DNA of 64,000 nt, from positions 2,222,501 to 2,286,500 of the forward strand of contig NZ_CP095046.1 of assembly GCF_022919215.1 (NCBI RefSeq), read 5' to 3'. The notes below the pieces were generated by a model. It was given only the letters and a program-made list of their open reading frames with translations. It did not search any database and was not told where the DNA came from. Source of the DNA: Hymenobacter cellulosilyticus (GTDB lineage Bacteria > Bacteroidota > Bacteroidia > Cytophagales > Hymenobacteraceae). This document shows positions 27,285-36,993 of the stretch, piece after piece (the stretch's first letter is position 1; each line of letters opens with the position of its first letter). Made by a program: the position numbers and the translations under genes.

Positions 27285-27898
27285 ACAATCAGGAAATTCA
27301 AAAGCAGTTTTCTGCTAAAGCCAAGCACGACTTCAAGCTGATTCGCGCCGCCGTGGAGCAGGCCGACGAAAAGGCCTACGCCGAGCTGATGCAGATCTAC
27401 AAGAAGCCGGTGTACCACGTGGTGCTCAAAATGGTGCGCAACCCCGACGACGCCGAGGACCTGACCATCGAGGCTTTCGCCAAAGCTTTCCGCAACCTGC
27501 ACAAGTTCAACCCGGAGTACGCCTTCAGCACCTGGCTGTTCCGAATTGCCACCAACAACTGCATTGACTTTATTCGCAAGAATAAAATCAAGACGATGTC
27601 AATTGACTCGGCCATCAAAATCGACAATGGCGACGAAATCACCATCGACTTCCGCGACCAGAACCTGAACCCGCAGGAGTCGGCCATCAAAAACCAGAAA
27701 ATCGAAATCATGCAGCACGTGGTATCCCGGCTGCCCGATAAATACCAGCGTCTCGTGACGCTGCGCTACTTCGATGAGTTGAGCTACGAGGAAATTGCCA
27801 CCGAGCTGAAAGCCCCGCTCGGCACCGTGAAAGCCCAATTGCACCGCGCCCGGGAGTTGCTCTATGACATGGTGAAAAACAAGAAGCACATCATCTAA
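27275..27898 (+). CDS. RNA polymerase sigma factor, ECF type
   Basis: The 207-residue product has sigma region 2 (about 35-105: MVRNPDDAEDLTIEAFAKAFRNL, FSTWLFRIATNNCIDFIRK) and region 4 (about 148-200: LPDKYQRLVTLRYFDELSYEEIATEL, GTVKAQLHRARELL). No anti-sigma gene follows; the next features are a terminator and a hairpin repeat. The start overlaps the upstream glycosyltransferase, so the two are translationally coupled. Similar stand-alone sigma-70 genes are widespread in Bacteroidota. Confidence 0.9.
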   Translation: MEVNNQEIQKQFSAKAKHDFKLIRAAVEQADEKAYAELMQIYKKPVYHVVLKMVRNPDDAEDLTIEAFAKAFRNLHKFNPEYAFSTWLFRIATNNCIDFIRKNKIKTMSIDSAIKIDNGDEITIDFRDQNLNPQESAIKNQKIEIMQHVVSRLPDKYQRLVTLRYFDELSYEEIATELKAPLGTVKAQLHRARELLYDMVKNKKHII

Positions 27899-27903
27899 GC
27901 ATA

Positions 27904-27937
27904 CAAAAAGCCCCGTCGTAAGTCGGGGCTTTTTTGT
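27904..27937 (+). terminator. Terminator of the sigma-factor gene
   Basis: AAAAAGCCCCG...CGGGGCTTTTTT, a strong GC stem with a T tract, beginning 6 bases after the stop. Confidence 0.85.
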
Positions 27938-27953
27938 GTCTATGTTTTTTTCC

Positions 27954-28000
27954 AACCCAGACCGTCATGTCGACCAGCGGGAGACATGACGGTCTGGGTT
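27954..28000. repeat. Perfect 18-bp inverted repeat
   Basis: AACCCAGACCGTCATGTC (27954-27971) and its exact complement (27983-28000) flank an 11-base loop. It directly follows the sigma-factor terminator and lies upstream of rsmG. There is no T tract, so a second terminator is less likely than a dispersed palindrome. Confidence 0.75.
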
Positions 28001-28037
28001 TAGGCTTCTAAACACGCCACTCACCGCCTTGCATCCC

Positions 28038-28045
28038 TATCTTTG
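28038..28045 (+). promoter_or_regulatory. -7 box immediately before rsmG
   Basis: TATCTTTG lies only 5 bases before the rsmG ATG at 28051. If used, the transcript would be leaderless or nearly so. Confidence 0.5.
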
Positions 28046-28050
28046 CCTCA

Positions 28051-28680
28051 ATGGATATTCTGGCCCGCTACTTTCCCGACCTTACCGACCACCAAAAGCG
28101 GCATTTTGCCCAGCTCGAAACCGAGTTTCGCAGCTGGAATGAGCGCCTCAACTTGGTAGCCCGCACCGATGTGGATAACCTCGCCGAGCGGCACTTTCTG
28201 CACTCCCTGGGCATTGCCAAAGTGGTGCAGTTTCCCGCCGGCTCTTCGGTGCTCGACGTGGGCACCGGCGGCGGCCTGCCGGGCTTGCCGCTGGCTATTC
28301 TGTTTCCCGAAGTGAAATTTCACCTCGTCGACAGCATCGGTAAGAAAATCCGGGCGGTGCAGGAAATGGCTCATACCCTGGGCCTGCACAACCTCACGGC
28401 CGAGCAAACCCGGGCCGAGCAGGTGCGCGCCAAATACGACTACGTGGTAAGCCGCGCCGTAGCCCGCCTGGCCACCTTCCACCCCTGGATTGCCCACCGC
28501 TACAAGTCCCAGGGCGATGCTACTACCGGCCTCTATTACCTGAAAGGCGGCGACCTGACCGAGGAAATCGAGGAGTCCGGCCTCATTGCCCACGTGCACA
28601 ACCTCAGCGACTATTTTCAGGAGGAGTTCTTCGAAACCAAAAAAGTCGTCTTTGTCCCCACCACATCCGACGGCCGGTAG
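28051..28680 (+). CDS. rsmG: 16S rRNA (guanine527-N7)-methyltransferase
   Basis: SAM-dependent methylation of G527 in 16S rRNA. The 209-residue product has the GidB/RsmG fold, with the SAM loop VLDVGTGGGLPGLPLAI (about 68-84), NERLNLVARTD-like substrate entry and VSRAVARL (about 130-137). It lies between palindromic repeats and has its own promoter box. Confidence 0.95.
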   Translation: MDILARYFPDLTDHQKRHFAQLETEFRSWNERLNLVARTDVDNLAERHFLHSLGIAKVVQFPAGSSVLDVGTGGGLPGLPLAILFPEVKFHLVDSIGKKIRAVQEMAHTLGLHNLTAEQTRAEQVRAKYDYVVSRAVARLATFHPWIAHRYKSQGDATTGLYYLKGGDLTEEIEESGLIAHVHNLSDYFQEEFFETKKVVFVPTTSDGR

Positions 28681-28700
28681 CCTCTGCTACTGTGAAAACG

Positions 28701-28763
28701 CGTGTCATTGCCAGGAAGAAGGACATTCCGCGTATCAAGCGGCGGCAATCCGTCTGCTGCGAA
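28701..28763. repeat. Degenerate half of the MITE-like element
   Basis: CGTGTCATTGCCAGGAAGAAGG...GGCAATCCGTCTGCTG retains the end sequences of the element seen at 5635, 24662 and 28801, with insertions in the arm and no paired partner of its own. Confidence 0.5.
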
Positions 28764-28800
28764 GATTGTCATGCCTTCCGTCAGAAAGCTCTTTTCTTTC

Positions 28801-28956
28801 TCGTCATTACGAGCTTGCGAAGCAATCCGTCCTCTGCTAGTGACTAATGCTCTTTACCTAGAAAGCCCTTTCTCGTTTCGCACGGGGAAGGGCTTTTCAC
28901 TTTAGGTAATTCAGCACATTTTAGAGGACGGATTGCTTCGCGTTGCTCGCAAGGAC
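28801..28956. repeat. MITE-like element, copy D
   Basis: Arms at 28801-28836 and 28923-28956 carry CGTCATTACGAG...GAAGCAATCCGTCCTCTG and its inverted complement. The core CTAGTGAC, TTTACCTAGAAAGCCC, GGGCTTTTCAC and TCAGCACATTTTAGAGG matches the reverse complement of copy A closely. It lies between rsmG and the convergent hydrolase gene. Confidence 0.85.
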
Positions 28957-28971
28957 CCGTTGAACATCAGC

Positions 28972-29953
28972 TTAGGCCGGTACTTCGGCCATCAGAAACT
29001 CCACGGCGCGCCGCTCAGAGTAGTATTCGCCATCCGGAGTGCCTTCGGCGAATCCAACATGGCCGCCTTCGGGAGGCGTTTCCAGAAACACGAACTTTGA
29101 GGCTGCCGCCACGTCGCGTGGGAAGCAGGAGGGAGCCAGAAAGGGGTCATTTTCGGCATTCACCAGCAGCGTAGGAATGGCAATGGTAGCCAGGTAGCGC
29201 CCCGAGCTGGATTGCTCGTAGTAATCATCGGCCGACTTAAATCCGTGCATCGGGGCCGTAAACCGGTCGTCGAACTGGGGAAAGTCCCGCAGCAGCTCCA
29301 GATTCTCCACGTCAATCTGCCCGGGCAGCAGCGCCGCCTTCTGCCGCATCTTGGCCCGCAGCGACTTGAGGAAACGCGCCAAGTAAATCCGGTTTTCGGG
29401 CTTGGAAATCTGGTAGGAGCTGGATTTTAAATCCGTAGGCACCGAGAATACGGCCGCCCGCGCTACTTCCCGGGTACCCGGTCTGGATTTTCACCCAGGT
29501 ACTTCAGCGTCACGTTGCCGCCGGCGCTGAAGCCAGTCAGGAAGATGCGGCGGTAGCGGCCCGTAGCCAGGGCATAACGGATAACAAAGTCGAGGTCGTC
29601 GGTATCGCCGAGGTGGTAGGAGCGCACCAGGCGGTTCATTTCCCCACTGCAGCTGCGGTAGTTCCAGGCCAGGGCATCGAGGCCGGCGCGCTTGAGGGCC
29701 CGCACCATGCCGCGCACGTAGGGCCGGCCCGCGTCGCCTTCCAGCCCGTGCGACACAATAGCTAGGGTATCGGCGGAGCCGGCAGCCTGGCGCGACCAGT
29801 CCAGATCCAGAAAGTCGCCGTCGGGCGTCTCGACCCGCTCCCGCTGGTAGGTCACGTCGGGAACGGAGCGCCACAGGCTGGGTACAATGGTCTGCACATG
29901 ACCATTGAACATATAAAACGGGGCTGATAGCGGGAATGAGCAATAAGTGGCAT
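28972..29953 (-). CDS. YheT-family alpha/beta hydrolase, two frameshifts
   Basis: The catalytic set is visible: nucleophile Ser in GFSAGGNVTLKYLGE, Asp in NAENDPFLAP and His in EGGHVGF. The N terminus FNGHVQTIVPSLWR is typical of YheT. Two breaks occur. Adding one C at 29920-29923 joins an ATG at 29953 (MPLIAHSRYQPPFYMFNGH). Adding one C near 29474-29480 joins PDRVPREVARAAVFSVPTDL. The repaired length is 327 residues. Substrate unknown; esterase activity is the usual inference. Confidence 0.85.
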
Positions 29954-30240
29954 ACGACAGCAAAACAGTACCAATAGCGGACCAGCCGCCCGGGAAAGAT
30001 ACGCAGAAAAGGTAGGCATGCATACGATTCATGCAAGCCGCTTCCAGGAGTTTACCCAGTTAAAAAGCACTAATCACGAAAGAAGGTTCGCGGCTGAAGT
30101 AAGCTGACACCGGCAATGAGCTATGCGTGGGCAGAAGGGGAAGTAGTTTGCTGGTAATGATTTTACCGCACTAAAAAGCTGAACACTAGCGTCCTCATAA
30201 TTCAACTTTCGTATAAGGCTATGATCTCACAACTAACTCT

Positions 30241-31019
30241 ATGAAAACGATGAAAGTAATTCCTCAACTTTTGGTAGGCAGCGCACTGTTATTCGGCACT
30301 GCCTGCAGCAGCACCAATACTGGCATGAGTTCTTCCGGCTCCACCTCGGGCAGTTCCACCGGCACCAGCACGGATATGGCTGCGTCCGGTTCTACTTCGG
30401 GCAGCTCCACCCCATCGGTAGGCACCAGCAGCGGCGTAGCTGATACCGGCGTTGGCTCGGCCGTATCGCCCACCACGGTAGGCGCCAATGCCGTAGGCAA
30501 CACCGGCGGCATGAACAGTACTGGTACGGCAGCCGGCTCCGCCAGTGCCCCGCTACCGACCTGAATGCTTTTGTGGCCACTTTCGCCACCATGCCCGACC
30601 CCACCTTCCTGATGACGGCAGCCAGCAGCAACATGCTGGAAATCCAGATGGGAAAACTTGCCCTGCAGAAATCGACCAATGCGGACGTGAAGAAGTTTGG
30701 TCAGATGATGGTTGACCACCACACCAAGGCCACCCAGGAACTTAAAACGGTAGCTATGCCCTTGGGCGTGACCATGCCTACTGCCTTGATGCCGGTTCAC
30801 CAGGCTATGGCCGACCAGTTGATGAACAAGTCGGGCAAAGCATTTGATGAAGCGTATATGGATGCCATGGAAACCGCTCACAAGATGGACGTGACCATGT
30901 TTGAGGTGAAAAGCAAGGGTGCTGAAACGCCAGCGGTGAAGTCTTTTGCAACTAAAACACTGCCTATGCTTCGCTCGCACCACACCATGGCTGATGAGCT
31001 AGAGAAGAAGGTGGATTAA
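30241..31019 (+). CDS. DUF4142 lipoprotein, one frameshift
   Basis: A lipoprotein signal (LLFGTACSS, Cys22) is followed by a long Ser/Gly/Thr/Val-rich linker (about 25-110) and a DUF4142 domain (about 115-255), a predicted ferritin-like four-helix bundle containing MLEIQMGKLALQKSTNADVK and FGQMMVDHHTKATQEL. The first frame stops at 30564. One extra C in CCCC at about 30550-30553 gives SASAPATDLNAFVATFATMP and a 259-residue protein. DUF4142 proteins are common stress- or envelope-associated proteins in this phylum; function unknown. Confidence 0.85.
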
Positions 31020-31085
31020 CCCTTCGCATATCGGCCCGTTGATCGGGCAAACTGTAGCCCCGTTCGTGCCTTGTGCGCGGCGGGG

Positions 31086-32254
31086 CTATTGTTTGTCGTA
31101 CCGGGCACTCATGCCTAAAAACAGCGCTACGCCCAGAGCCGCTACGGCGGAAAGACCAAAAGCGGCTGGGGCTCCCAGCATCTGCCACACTAGTCCAGTC
31201 AGCGTGCTAGCGACAAGGGCTGCCAAGCTACTCAGGCCCGCGAAGGTGCCCAACGCCGCTCCTTTATCGGTGGGCGCACACAGTCGGCTCAGGCACGCTT
31301 TGCCCACGCCTTCGGTTGCGGCAGCGTACAGACCATACAAGCCGAACAAAGCCCCGAAAGCCTGCCACGAATGCACCTGAGTAGCACTCCCGTACACAAG
31401 AGCAAACACCAGCAGGCCCACAACGAGCACTCGGGTGGGTCCTAGGCGGTCTGCTAGCAAGCCGGCGGGTAATGCTGCCGCAGCATAGATCAGGTTGTAG
31501 AAGATATATACCCCGATGACGGCCGGATCGGAGAGACCCTGTTGCCGCGCCAGCAATAGGAGCAACGTGTCGGAACTGTTAAACAGGGCAAAAATCAGCA
31601 ACGCCCCAGCAATGCGCCGGTAGCTGGCCGGGGCCCGCTGCCAATAGCCAAACGAGGCCCAGAACGGCCGCACTGACTGACCCGAGGGCTCCTGTCGTTT
31701 TTCGCGCACCAGCAGCGTAGCCAGCACGGCCAGCAAGCCCGGCATAAAGGCCAGCACAAACAGCAGGCGGTACTGCCCGGGGTGCTGGCTCAGCCAGAAC
31801 AGCGCCGCTGCCGGCCCCAACACGGCCCGAGCGTATCGAGGGCCCGGTGAAAGCCAAAGACGGCGCCACGCCGGCCGGCCGGGGCCTCGTCGGCCAGCAG
31901 CGCGTCGCGGGCGCCGGTGCGCAGCCCCTTGCCCAGCCGGTCGAGGGCCCGCACTAGGAATACCCACCAGGGCGCGGCCAGCACGGCCAGCAGCGGCTTC
32001 GACAACGCGCTGAGCCCGTAACCCCACTGCACGAAGGGCCGGCGCCGTCCCAGCCGGTCAGACCATTGCCCAAAGTAGCCTTTGCTCAGGCCAGCTACTG
32101 CTTCGGCCAGTCCTTCCAGCACCCCAATGAACACCACCGAGAAGCCAATGCTCTGCAAGTACAGCGGCATCACCGGATACAGCATTTCACTGGCTAGGTC
32201 GGTAAAAAGGCTGACCAGGGAAAGCAGCCAGATGGTGCGGGTAAGGAATTTCAT
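31086..32254 (-). CDS. MFS transporter, one frameshift
   Basis: A major facilitator with twelve hydrophobic helices. The N half (from the ATG at 32254) has GQWSDRLGRRRPFVQ, the loop 2-3 signature, and a repeat-like FVRALDRLGKGLRTGARDALLAD. The C half has ADRLGPTRVLVVGLLVFAL. The frame breaks at 31826-31828: one extra G on the coding strand gives HRALDTLGAVLGPAAALFWL and a continuous 389-residue protein. Substrate unknown. Confidence 0.88.
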
Positions 32255-32404
32255 TGCCAGATTGCCAGAAGAGGAAGTGCCGACGCAAGAAGCAGATTTT
32301 GGGCGGGTGGTATGACTGTGCTTTGAAAAAGAGCCCGCAAATCGGCTTTTAAACGGTATCTTGCGGGCAAAACGGGGTGGGAGAGGGCAAATGCAAACCA
32401 GGTA

Positions 32405-32435
32405 TTTGTTATTTCAAACCAAAGGCTTACCTTTG
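32405..32435 (+). promoter_or_regulatory. Promoter of rpsT
   Basis: TTTG (32405-32408), a 19-base spacer and TACCTTTG (32428-32435): a textbook Bacteroidota promoter, about 50 bases before the rpsT ATG. Confidence 0.8.
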
Positions 32436-32484
32436 CCAACCCAATTGAACCCAATTCGAGCAGAACGTCAATTTTACCATACCC

Positions 32485-32742
32485 ATGGCAAATCATAAGT
32501 CGGCCCTCAAGCGCATCCGTTCCAACGAAGCGAAGCGCGTGTTGAACCGTTATCAGGCTAAATCGACCCGCACCGCTGTTAAGAAGCTGCGCGCCACCAC
32601 CGATGCTTCGGAAGCACAAGAGCTGCTGAAGAAAGTATCGTCGATGCTGGATCGTCTGGCCAAGAAGAACATCATTCACAAGAACAAAGCCGCCAACAAC
32701 AAGTCGAAGCTGGCTAAGTTCGTGAAGTCGCTGGCTGCCTAA
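32485..32742 (+). CDS. rpsT: 30S ribosomal protein S20
   Basis: The 85-residue Lys/Arg-rich helical protein has the S20 start MANHKSALKRIRSNEAKRVLN and the C-terminal HKNKAANNKSKLAKFVKSL. It has its own promoter and terminator. The start ATG at 32485 matches family N termini. Confidence 0.96.
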   Translation: MANHKSALKRIRSNEAKRVLNRYQAKSTRTAVKKLRATTDASEAQELLKKVSSMLDRLAKKNIIHKNKAANNKSKLAKFVKSLAA

Positions 32743-32772
32743 GCACCACTGACTTTTCTGCTCTGTTATACG

Positions 32773-32806
32773 AAAGCCCCGGTGCGCAAGCGCCGGGGCT
32801 TTTCTG
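32773..32806 (+). terminator. Terminator of rpsT
   Basis: AAAGCCCCGG...CCGGGGCTTTT with a small loop, 30 bases after the rpsT stop. Confidence 0.8.
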
Positions 32807-32879
32807 TTTGCTGCCGCTATAGCTCACGTATCCGCTTTATTCTATATTTTCCGGAATTGATACACGCAACGTATTCGGA

Positions 32880-34399
32880 ATGAAAAACCTATACTATTTG
32901 CTGATTGCCGGAATAGGCCTGTTGCCGCAGGCAGCCCGGGCCCAACAGTGGCGGCCTTTTCGGGCCAACCAGGACGTGCATGCCTTCCGGGGCGCCTCGG
33001 CCGATACCGTTTTGACCATGCGGCTGGACTCAGCAGCCGTTCAGGGTACCGACTCGGTATATTACTTCAACCGTACCATGCGCCGTAGCAGCGGGGAAAT
33101 TCGTCTTGGCAAAAGTCGCGCAACAACAAGCTGGGCAAGCTCATGCGCTACGACCGGGCCCAGCGCACGTATTTTCTGTTCTGGGACGGTGGTCCAACGC
33201 CCGTTAATACGCTGGACCGAACTCTGGTGCTGAAGCCTTTCGCCCGGGTTGGCGACACCTGGGGCAGCCCGTTTACCGACTATGGGGTGACTACCACGCT
33301 AGTATCGCGGGGAACGCAGCAACTCGATGGCGTGACGGACTCGGTGGCTACTTTCCGGCTGAACACTGGTGCGACAGTGGTGTTGAGCAAGAATTACGGC
33401 CTCGTGTCGGCACCTAGCGACTTGCTTTTTGGCATGCCGAATCCCAGGATGCTGACATTAGCCCGGCGACCGTTGCCAGCCGGACAGAGTTATTACAACC
33501 CGCTTACACTGTTAGACTTGCAGCCTGGCAACGAGCTAGGGTACTACCGGGAGCCGCTTATTTACAGTGCGTTTCCTTGCTACTCGGGGTGGCTGTTACG
33601 GCGCGTGCTCACCCGGCAGCTAACGGCGGACAGTATTATCTACACTTTTCAGCAACAAAGAAAACTAACCTACAGCACAGCGCCGGGGTGCTTCGGCACC
33701 GGAATTCCTTTGTCGCCCTTGGAGCTGGTGCGGGTAGCGGCCTCGCGTCGCACGGGCAAATGGGCCGGGGCTAACAACCCGAATTCGGCGCTACTGCCGG
33801 TGAACACTGATTTGTTGTCCTACGAATATCGTAGCGTGGCAAACAATCCAACCGCCCTGCTGATGGGATTCCCGGTGGTAACCACTCTCAGTAGCAACGC
33901 CTGCAGTCCCACGCCAATGCTGCGTCAGCAACTCCTGTATCGGACCCAAAGTGGCAGCTATAATGATTATCCGGCCATTGATTTGGCGGGCTGGACCCAG
34001 ATCCTAGGAGTTGGGGTGGGCTTGATTGACCAATTTGAGCAACGCTTAACCTATTTCCGGCGCACCGTAAACGGAGTAGAGCAGACTTGTGGCAACCGCA
34101 GCGACTTCGCCACGCTACTGCCCGCCCGCTTGGCTCAGCTGGCTCCCCGCTTTCAGGCCTTTCCTAACCCTGCTACCGATATGTTGCAGCTGCGGCTAGA
34201 AGCTCCTGCTCAGCCAGGCACCAGCGTAATAGTGCACGATGCCTTGGGCCGCCTGGTGTGGCAGGCTGCAGTGCCCGCCGGCCAGACTGCAATGCCGGTA
34301 TCATTGCGGGGAAAACCGGCCGGAATCTACCAGGTGCAGCTGCAAACTACGGAAGGTTCTGTACCCGGGCCTAGCGTACGGGTGCAAAAACTGCCGTAA
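32880..34399 (+). CDS. Secreted protein with T9SS type A sorting domain, one frameshift
   Basis: A signal peptide (MKNLYYLLIAGIGLLPQAARA) precedes about 400 residues of unrecognised beta-rich sequence. The C-terminal type A sorting domain begins at FQAFPNPATDMLQLRLEAP, continues through VIVHDALGRLVWQ and ends in GIYQVQL and a basic tail. The cargo would be exported by the type IX system and anchored or released at the cell surface. The frame breaks near 33111-33114; one extra A in AAAA gives LGKKSRNNKLGKLMRYDR and a 506-residue product. Confidence 0.82.
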
Positions 34400-34418
34400 G
34401 CTCAGGGTATAGGTTCAC

Positions 34419-34457
34419 AAAAAAGCCCCGTCAGATAGTGCTGACGGGGCTTTTTTG
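34419..34457. terminator. Bidirectional terminator between T9SS cargo gene and pyk
   Basis: AAAAAAGCCCCGTCAG...CTGACGGGGCTTTTTT, a perfect 16-bp stem with A and T tracts on both sides, serving convergent genes. Confidence 0.88.
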
Positions 34458-34474
34458 TGAAAAGGAGCTGAGTG

Positions 34475-35912
34475 CTACGCTACGCTCACCTTTACCATAT
34501 TGGTTTTGCCCTTCTCATTGATGGGCATCGAGGCGGTGTTGATGAATACGTCTCCCTTGTTGAGGTTGCCGGTAGTCGTCAGCACGTACTTGATGTCCGA
34601 CACGGTGCCGTCGGTGCTCAGCATCCGGTCGTAGTAGAAGCCGCGCACGCCCCAGATCAGGCTCAGCGTAGTAAGCAGGGGGCGGTTGTCGGTGAAGATG
34701 AAGATGTTGGCTTTGGGCCGGTACTTGGCAATCTGGAAGGCCGTGTAGCCGCGGTGCGTCATGCCGGTAATAGCCTTGGCGCCGGTGTTCTTGGCCAGGT
34801 GGCAGGCCGCCGACAGCACGCTGTCGACCATGAAAGATGGCGACTCGGGCGTAATGGGGTGCCAGCGGTTAAACAGGCTCGGCATGCGGGTTTCCACGCT
34901 CAGAATAGTAGCCACCATCGAGCGGATAACCTCTGCGGGGTAAGCACCCACGGCAGTTTCGGCCGACAGCATCACGGCATCAGCACCGTCGATAACGGCG
35001 TTGGCCACGTCGCTGGTTTCAGCGCGGGTAGGGCGGGGGCCGAAATCATGCTTTCCATCATCTGGGTCGCCACGATTACCGGTTTGCCGGCCTTGTTGCA
35101 CTTCTCCACAATCATTTTCTGGGCCATCGGCACCTCTTCCATCTTCACCTCCACGCCCAGGTCGCCGCGGGCTACCATTACGGCATCGGTCAGGGCAATG
35201 ATTTCGTCGAGGTTTTTCAGGCCTTCGGGCGTCTCAATCTTGGCAATGACGCGGGCCGTTTTGCCGCTTTCGGCAATCAGGCTCTTGATAAAGCGGATGT
35301 CTTCGGCCCGGCGGGCAAAGGACAGCGCAATCCAGTCTACATCATTCTCCAAGCCGAACTTCAGGTCTTCGATGTCCTTTTCGGTCATGGAAGGAGCCGA
35401 GACCTCGGAGTCGGGCAGGTTGATACCTTTGCGGGGCTTCACCAGGCCGCCGTAGATTACCTCCACATCCACTTCCTTGTCGCGGTCGGTGGCCAGCACG
35501 CGCAGCTCGATTTTGCCATCGTCAATCAGGATCATGTCGCCGGGCTTCACGTCGCGGGCCAGGCCCAGGTAAATCGTGCTCAGGCGGGTAGCCGTCGTGA
35601 TTTCCTTTTCGCCGCACACCAGCTTGATTTTGTCGCCGGCCTTAATTTCGACGCCGCCGCCTTCTACTTCCCCCAAGCGAATCTTGGGTCCCTGCAAATC
35701 CTGCAGCAGGCCCACGTGCGTGCGCAAATCCTTATTCAGACGGCGTACGGTGTTGATAACGGAGAGGTGGTCTTCGTGGGAGCCGTGCGAAAAGTTGAGG
35801 CGAAAAACATCCACGCCTTCGCGGATAAGCATGCCCAGCTTTTCATAGGTGTTGGAAGCGGGGCCCACAGTGGCCACGATCTTGACTTTATTAAAATGGG
35901 GGTCGGTTCCAT
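34475..35912 (-). CDS. pyk: Pyruvate kinase, two frameshifts
   Basis: Last step of glycolysis, making pyruvate and ATP. Key blocks are [22 protein letters not shown], the catalytic-Lys region [18 protein letters not shown] and [11 protein letters not shown], and ATQMMESMI. One extra C in the GGGGG complement at 35898-35902 joins the ATG at 35912 ([17 protein letters not shown]). One extra C at 35035-35039 gives [19 protein letters not shown]. The repaired length is 479 residues, as expected. It is cotranscribed with the IPExxxVDY gene upstream. Confidence 0.93.
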
Positions 35913-36076
35913 GTACGACGGTTCGGGTTTTTAAGAATGGCGCCTAGGCGGAGGGCAAGCGAAGGACCTCATCCCGCTGCCAAAAACCGCGGCCGAATGC
36001 TATTTAGGCCGGGAATCAGGGTAACGGAAAAAGGTCCTTGGCTGCGACTCAGCTAGCCGCCACAGGTTGTGCGAGC

Positions 36077-36505
36077 TCAAAAGAGCAGATTTTCTTTGAA
36101 TTTTAACGTATTCGGGTCGAATTGACAGGCGTACTGTACCTCCGGCAGGCGGGTGAGTTGCTCCAGCAGCTCCTCCGGGGCCAGCGGCCCGGCCCCGTTG
36201 CTGACCTGAATCAGGTAGTCATACTCTTTGATGTCGGGAGCCAGAAATGGTTTCTTCAGCGGGGAGGGGTCTACCGAGCGGTTGCGCAGCAGGCGCAGGG
36301 TGCTGTTTTCGGTGGCGTGGAGGTAATTACTGATGACCAGCCGGCCCTGGGCAAACAAATCGTAGATTAAATCCTGCTGCTTTATCAGGCGCAGGCGTAG
36401 CGAACTGTTGAGCGTCCAGGCCAGCTTATGCTCCCGGCTCGACGACACAATGCCGAACAAGTCGAAGTCACAATCATAGTCTACGTCCAGTGTGAGCGTT
36501 TTCAT
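36077..36505 (-). CDS. IPExxxVDY family protein
   Basis: A 142-residue protein of a small Bacteroidota family of unknown function. It starts MKTLTLDVDYDCDFDLFGIVSS and contains REHKLAWTLNSSLRLRLIKQQDL and a C-terminal ELLEQLTRLPEVQYACQFD segment. Homologues commonly lie beside acpP, fabF, rnc and pyk, exactly as here, so a role linked to lipid synthesis or central metabolism is sometimes suggested, without proof. Confidence 0.72.
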   Translation of the reverse strand: MKTLTLDVDYDCDFDLFGIVSSSREHKLAWTLNSSLRLRLIKQQDLIYDLFAQGRLVISNYLHATENSTLRLLRNRSVDPSPLKKPFLAPDIKEYDYLIQVSNGAGPLAPEELLEQLTRLPEVQYACQFDPNTLKFKENLLF

Positions 36506-36531
36506 AAGGCACTACCAAAAACAAGGAAGAA

Positions 36532-36539
36532 CAAAATTA
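36532..36539 (-). promoter_or_regulatory. -7 box for the IPExxxVDY-pyk unit
   Basis: The minus strand reads TAATTTTG, 27 bases before the ATG. A TTTG at 36558-36555 lies 15 bases further upstream, closer than ideal. Confidence 0.5.
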
Positions 36540-36607
36540 CACACGCAACAGGGCCAAAGAAACCACCTCAGCCATAATCTTACACTGCCAAGATTACAGG
36601 CTGCCGG

Positions 36608-36639
36608 TTTGAAAATGTTAGGGAAGTTAGTGTTATTTG
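36608..36639 (+). promoter_or_regulatory. Promoter of acpP
   Basis: TTTG (36608-36611), 20 bases, then GTTATTTG (36632-36639), one or two mismatches from TAnnTTTG, 30 bases before the acpP ATG. It is divergent from the IPExxxVDY promoter. Confidence 0.5.
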
Positions 36640-36668
36640 TGCCGAGTTTTCTCTAAACCCCCACGGAA

Positions 36669-36905
36669 ATGTCTGAAATTGCAGAAAAAGTAAAAGCCAT
36701 TATCATCGATAAACTTGGTGTTGAAGCGTCTGAAGTTACTCCTGAGGCTAGCTTCACGAACGACCTGGGTGCTGATTCCCTGGACACCGTCGAGTTGATC
36801 ATGGAGTTCGAAAAGGAGTTCAACGTGTCTATCCCCGACGATCAGGCTGAAAACATTGCCACCGTTGGTCAGGCTGTCAGCTACCTGGAAGAGCACGCTA
36901 AGTAA
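36669..36905 (+). CDS. acpP: Acyl carrier protein
   Basis: The 78-residue acidic helical carrier of fatty acid synthesis. The phosphopantetheine serine is in [10 protein letters not shown]. The start [17 protein letters not shown] is canonical. It is followed by an attenuator-like hairpin and then fabF and rnc, the conserved acpP-fabF-rnc order. Confidence 0.98.
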   Translation: MSEIAEKVKAIIIDKLGVEASEVTPEASFTNDLGADSLDTVELIMEFEKEFNVSIPDDQAENIATVGQAVSYLEEHAK

Positions 36906-36940
36906 GGCTTTGCTTCTTTCTCCCCTGTTTTAGTGCTTAC

Positions 36941-36968
36941 CGGCCGGCTAGCCGCCGGCCGTTTTGCT
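36941..36968 (+). terminator. Partial terminator between acpP and fabF
   Basis: An 8-bp stem (CGGCCGGC with GCCGGCCG), a 5-base loop and a broken T tract (TTTTGCTTTTT). It may reduce read-through so that acpP is expressed above fabF. Confidence 0.6.
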
Positions 36969-36993
36969 TTTTATTCAGTCTCCACTTTCGCCT

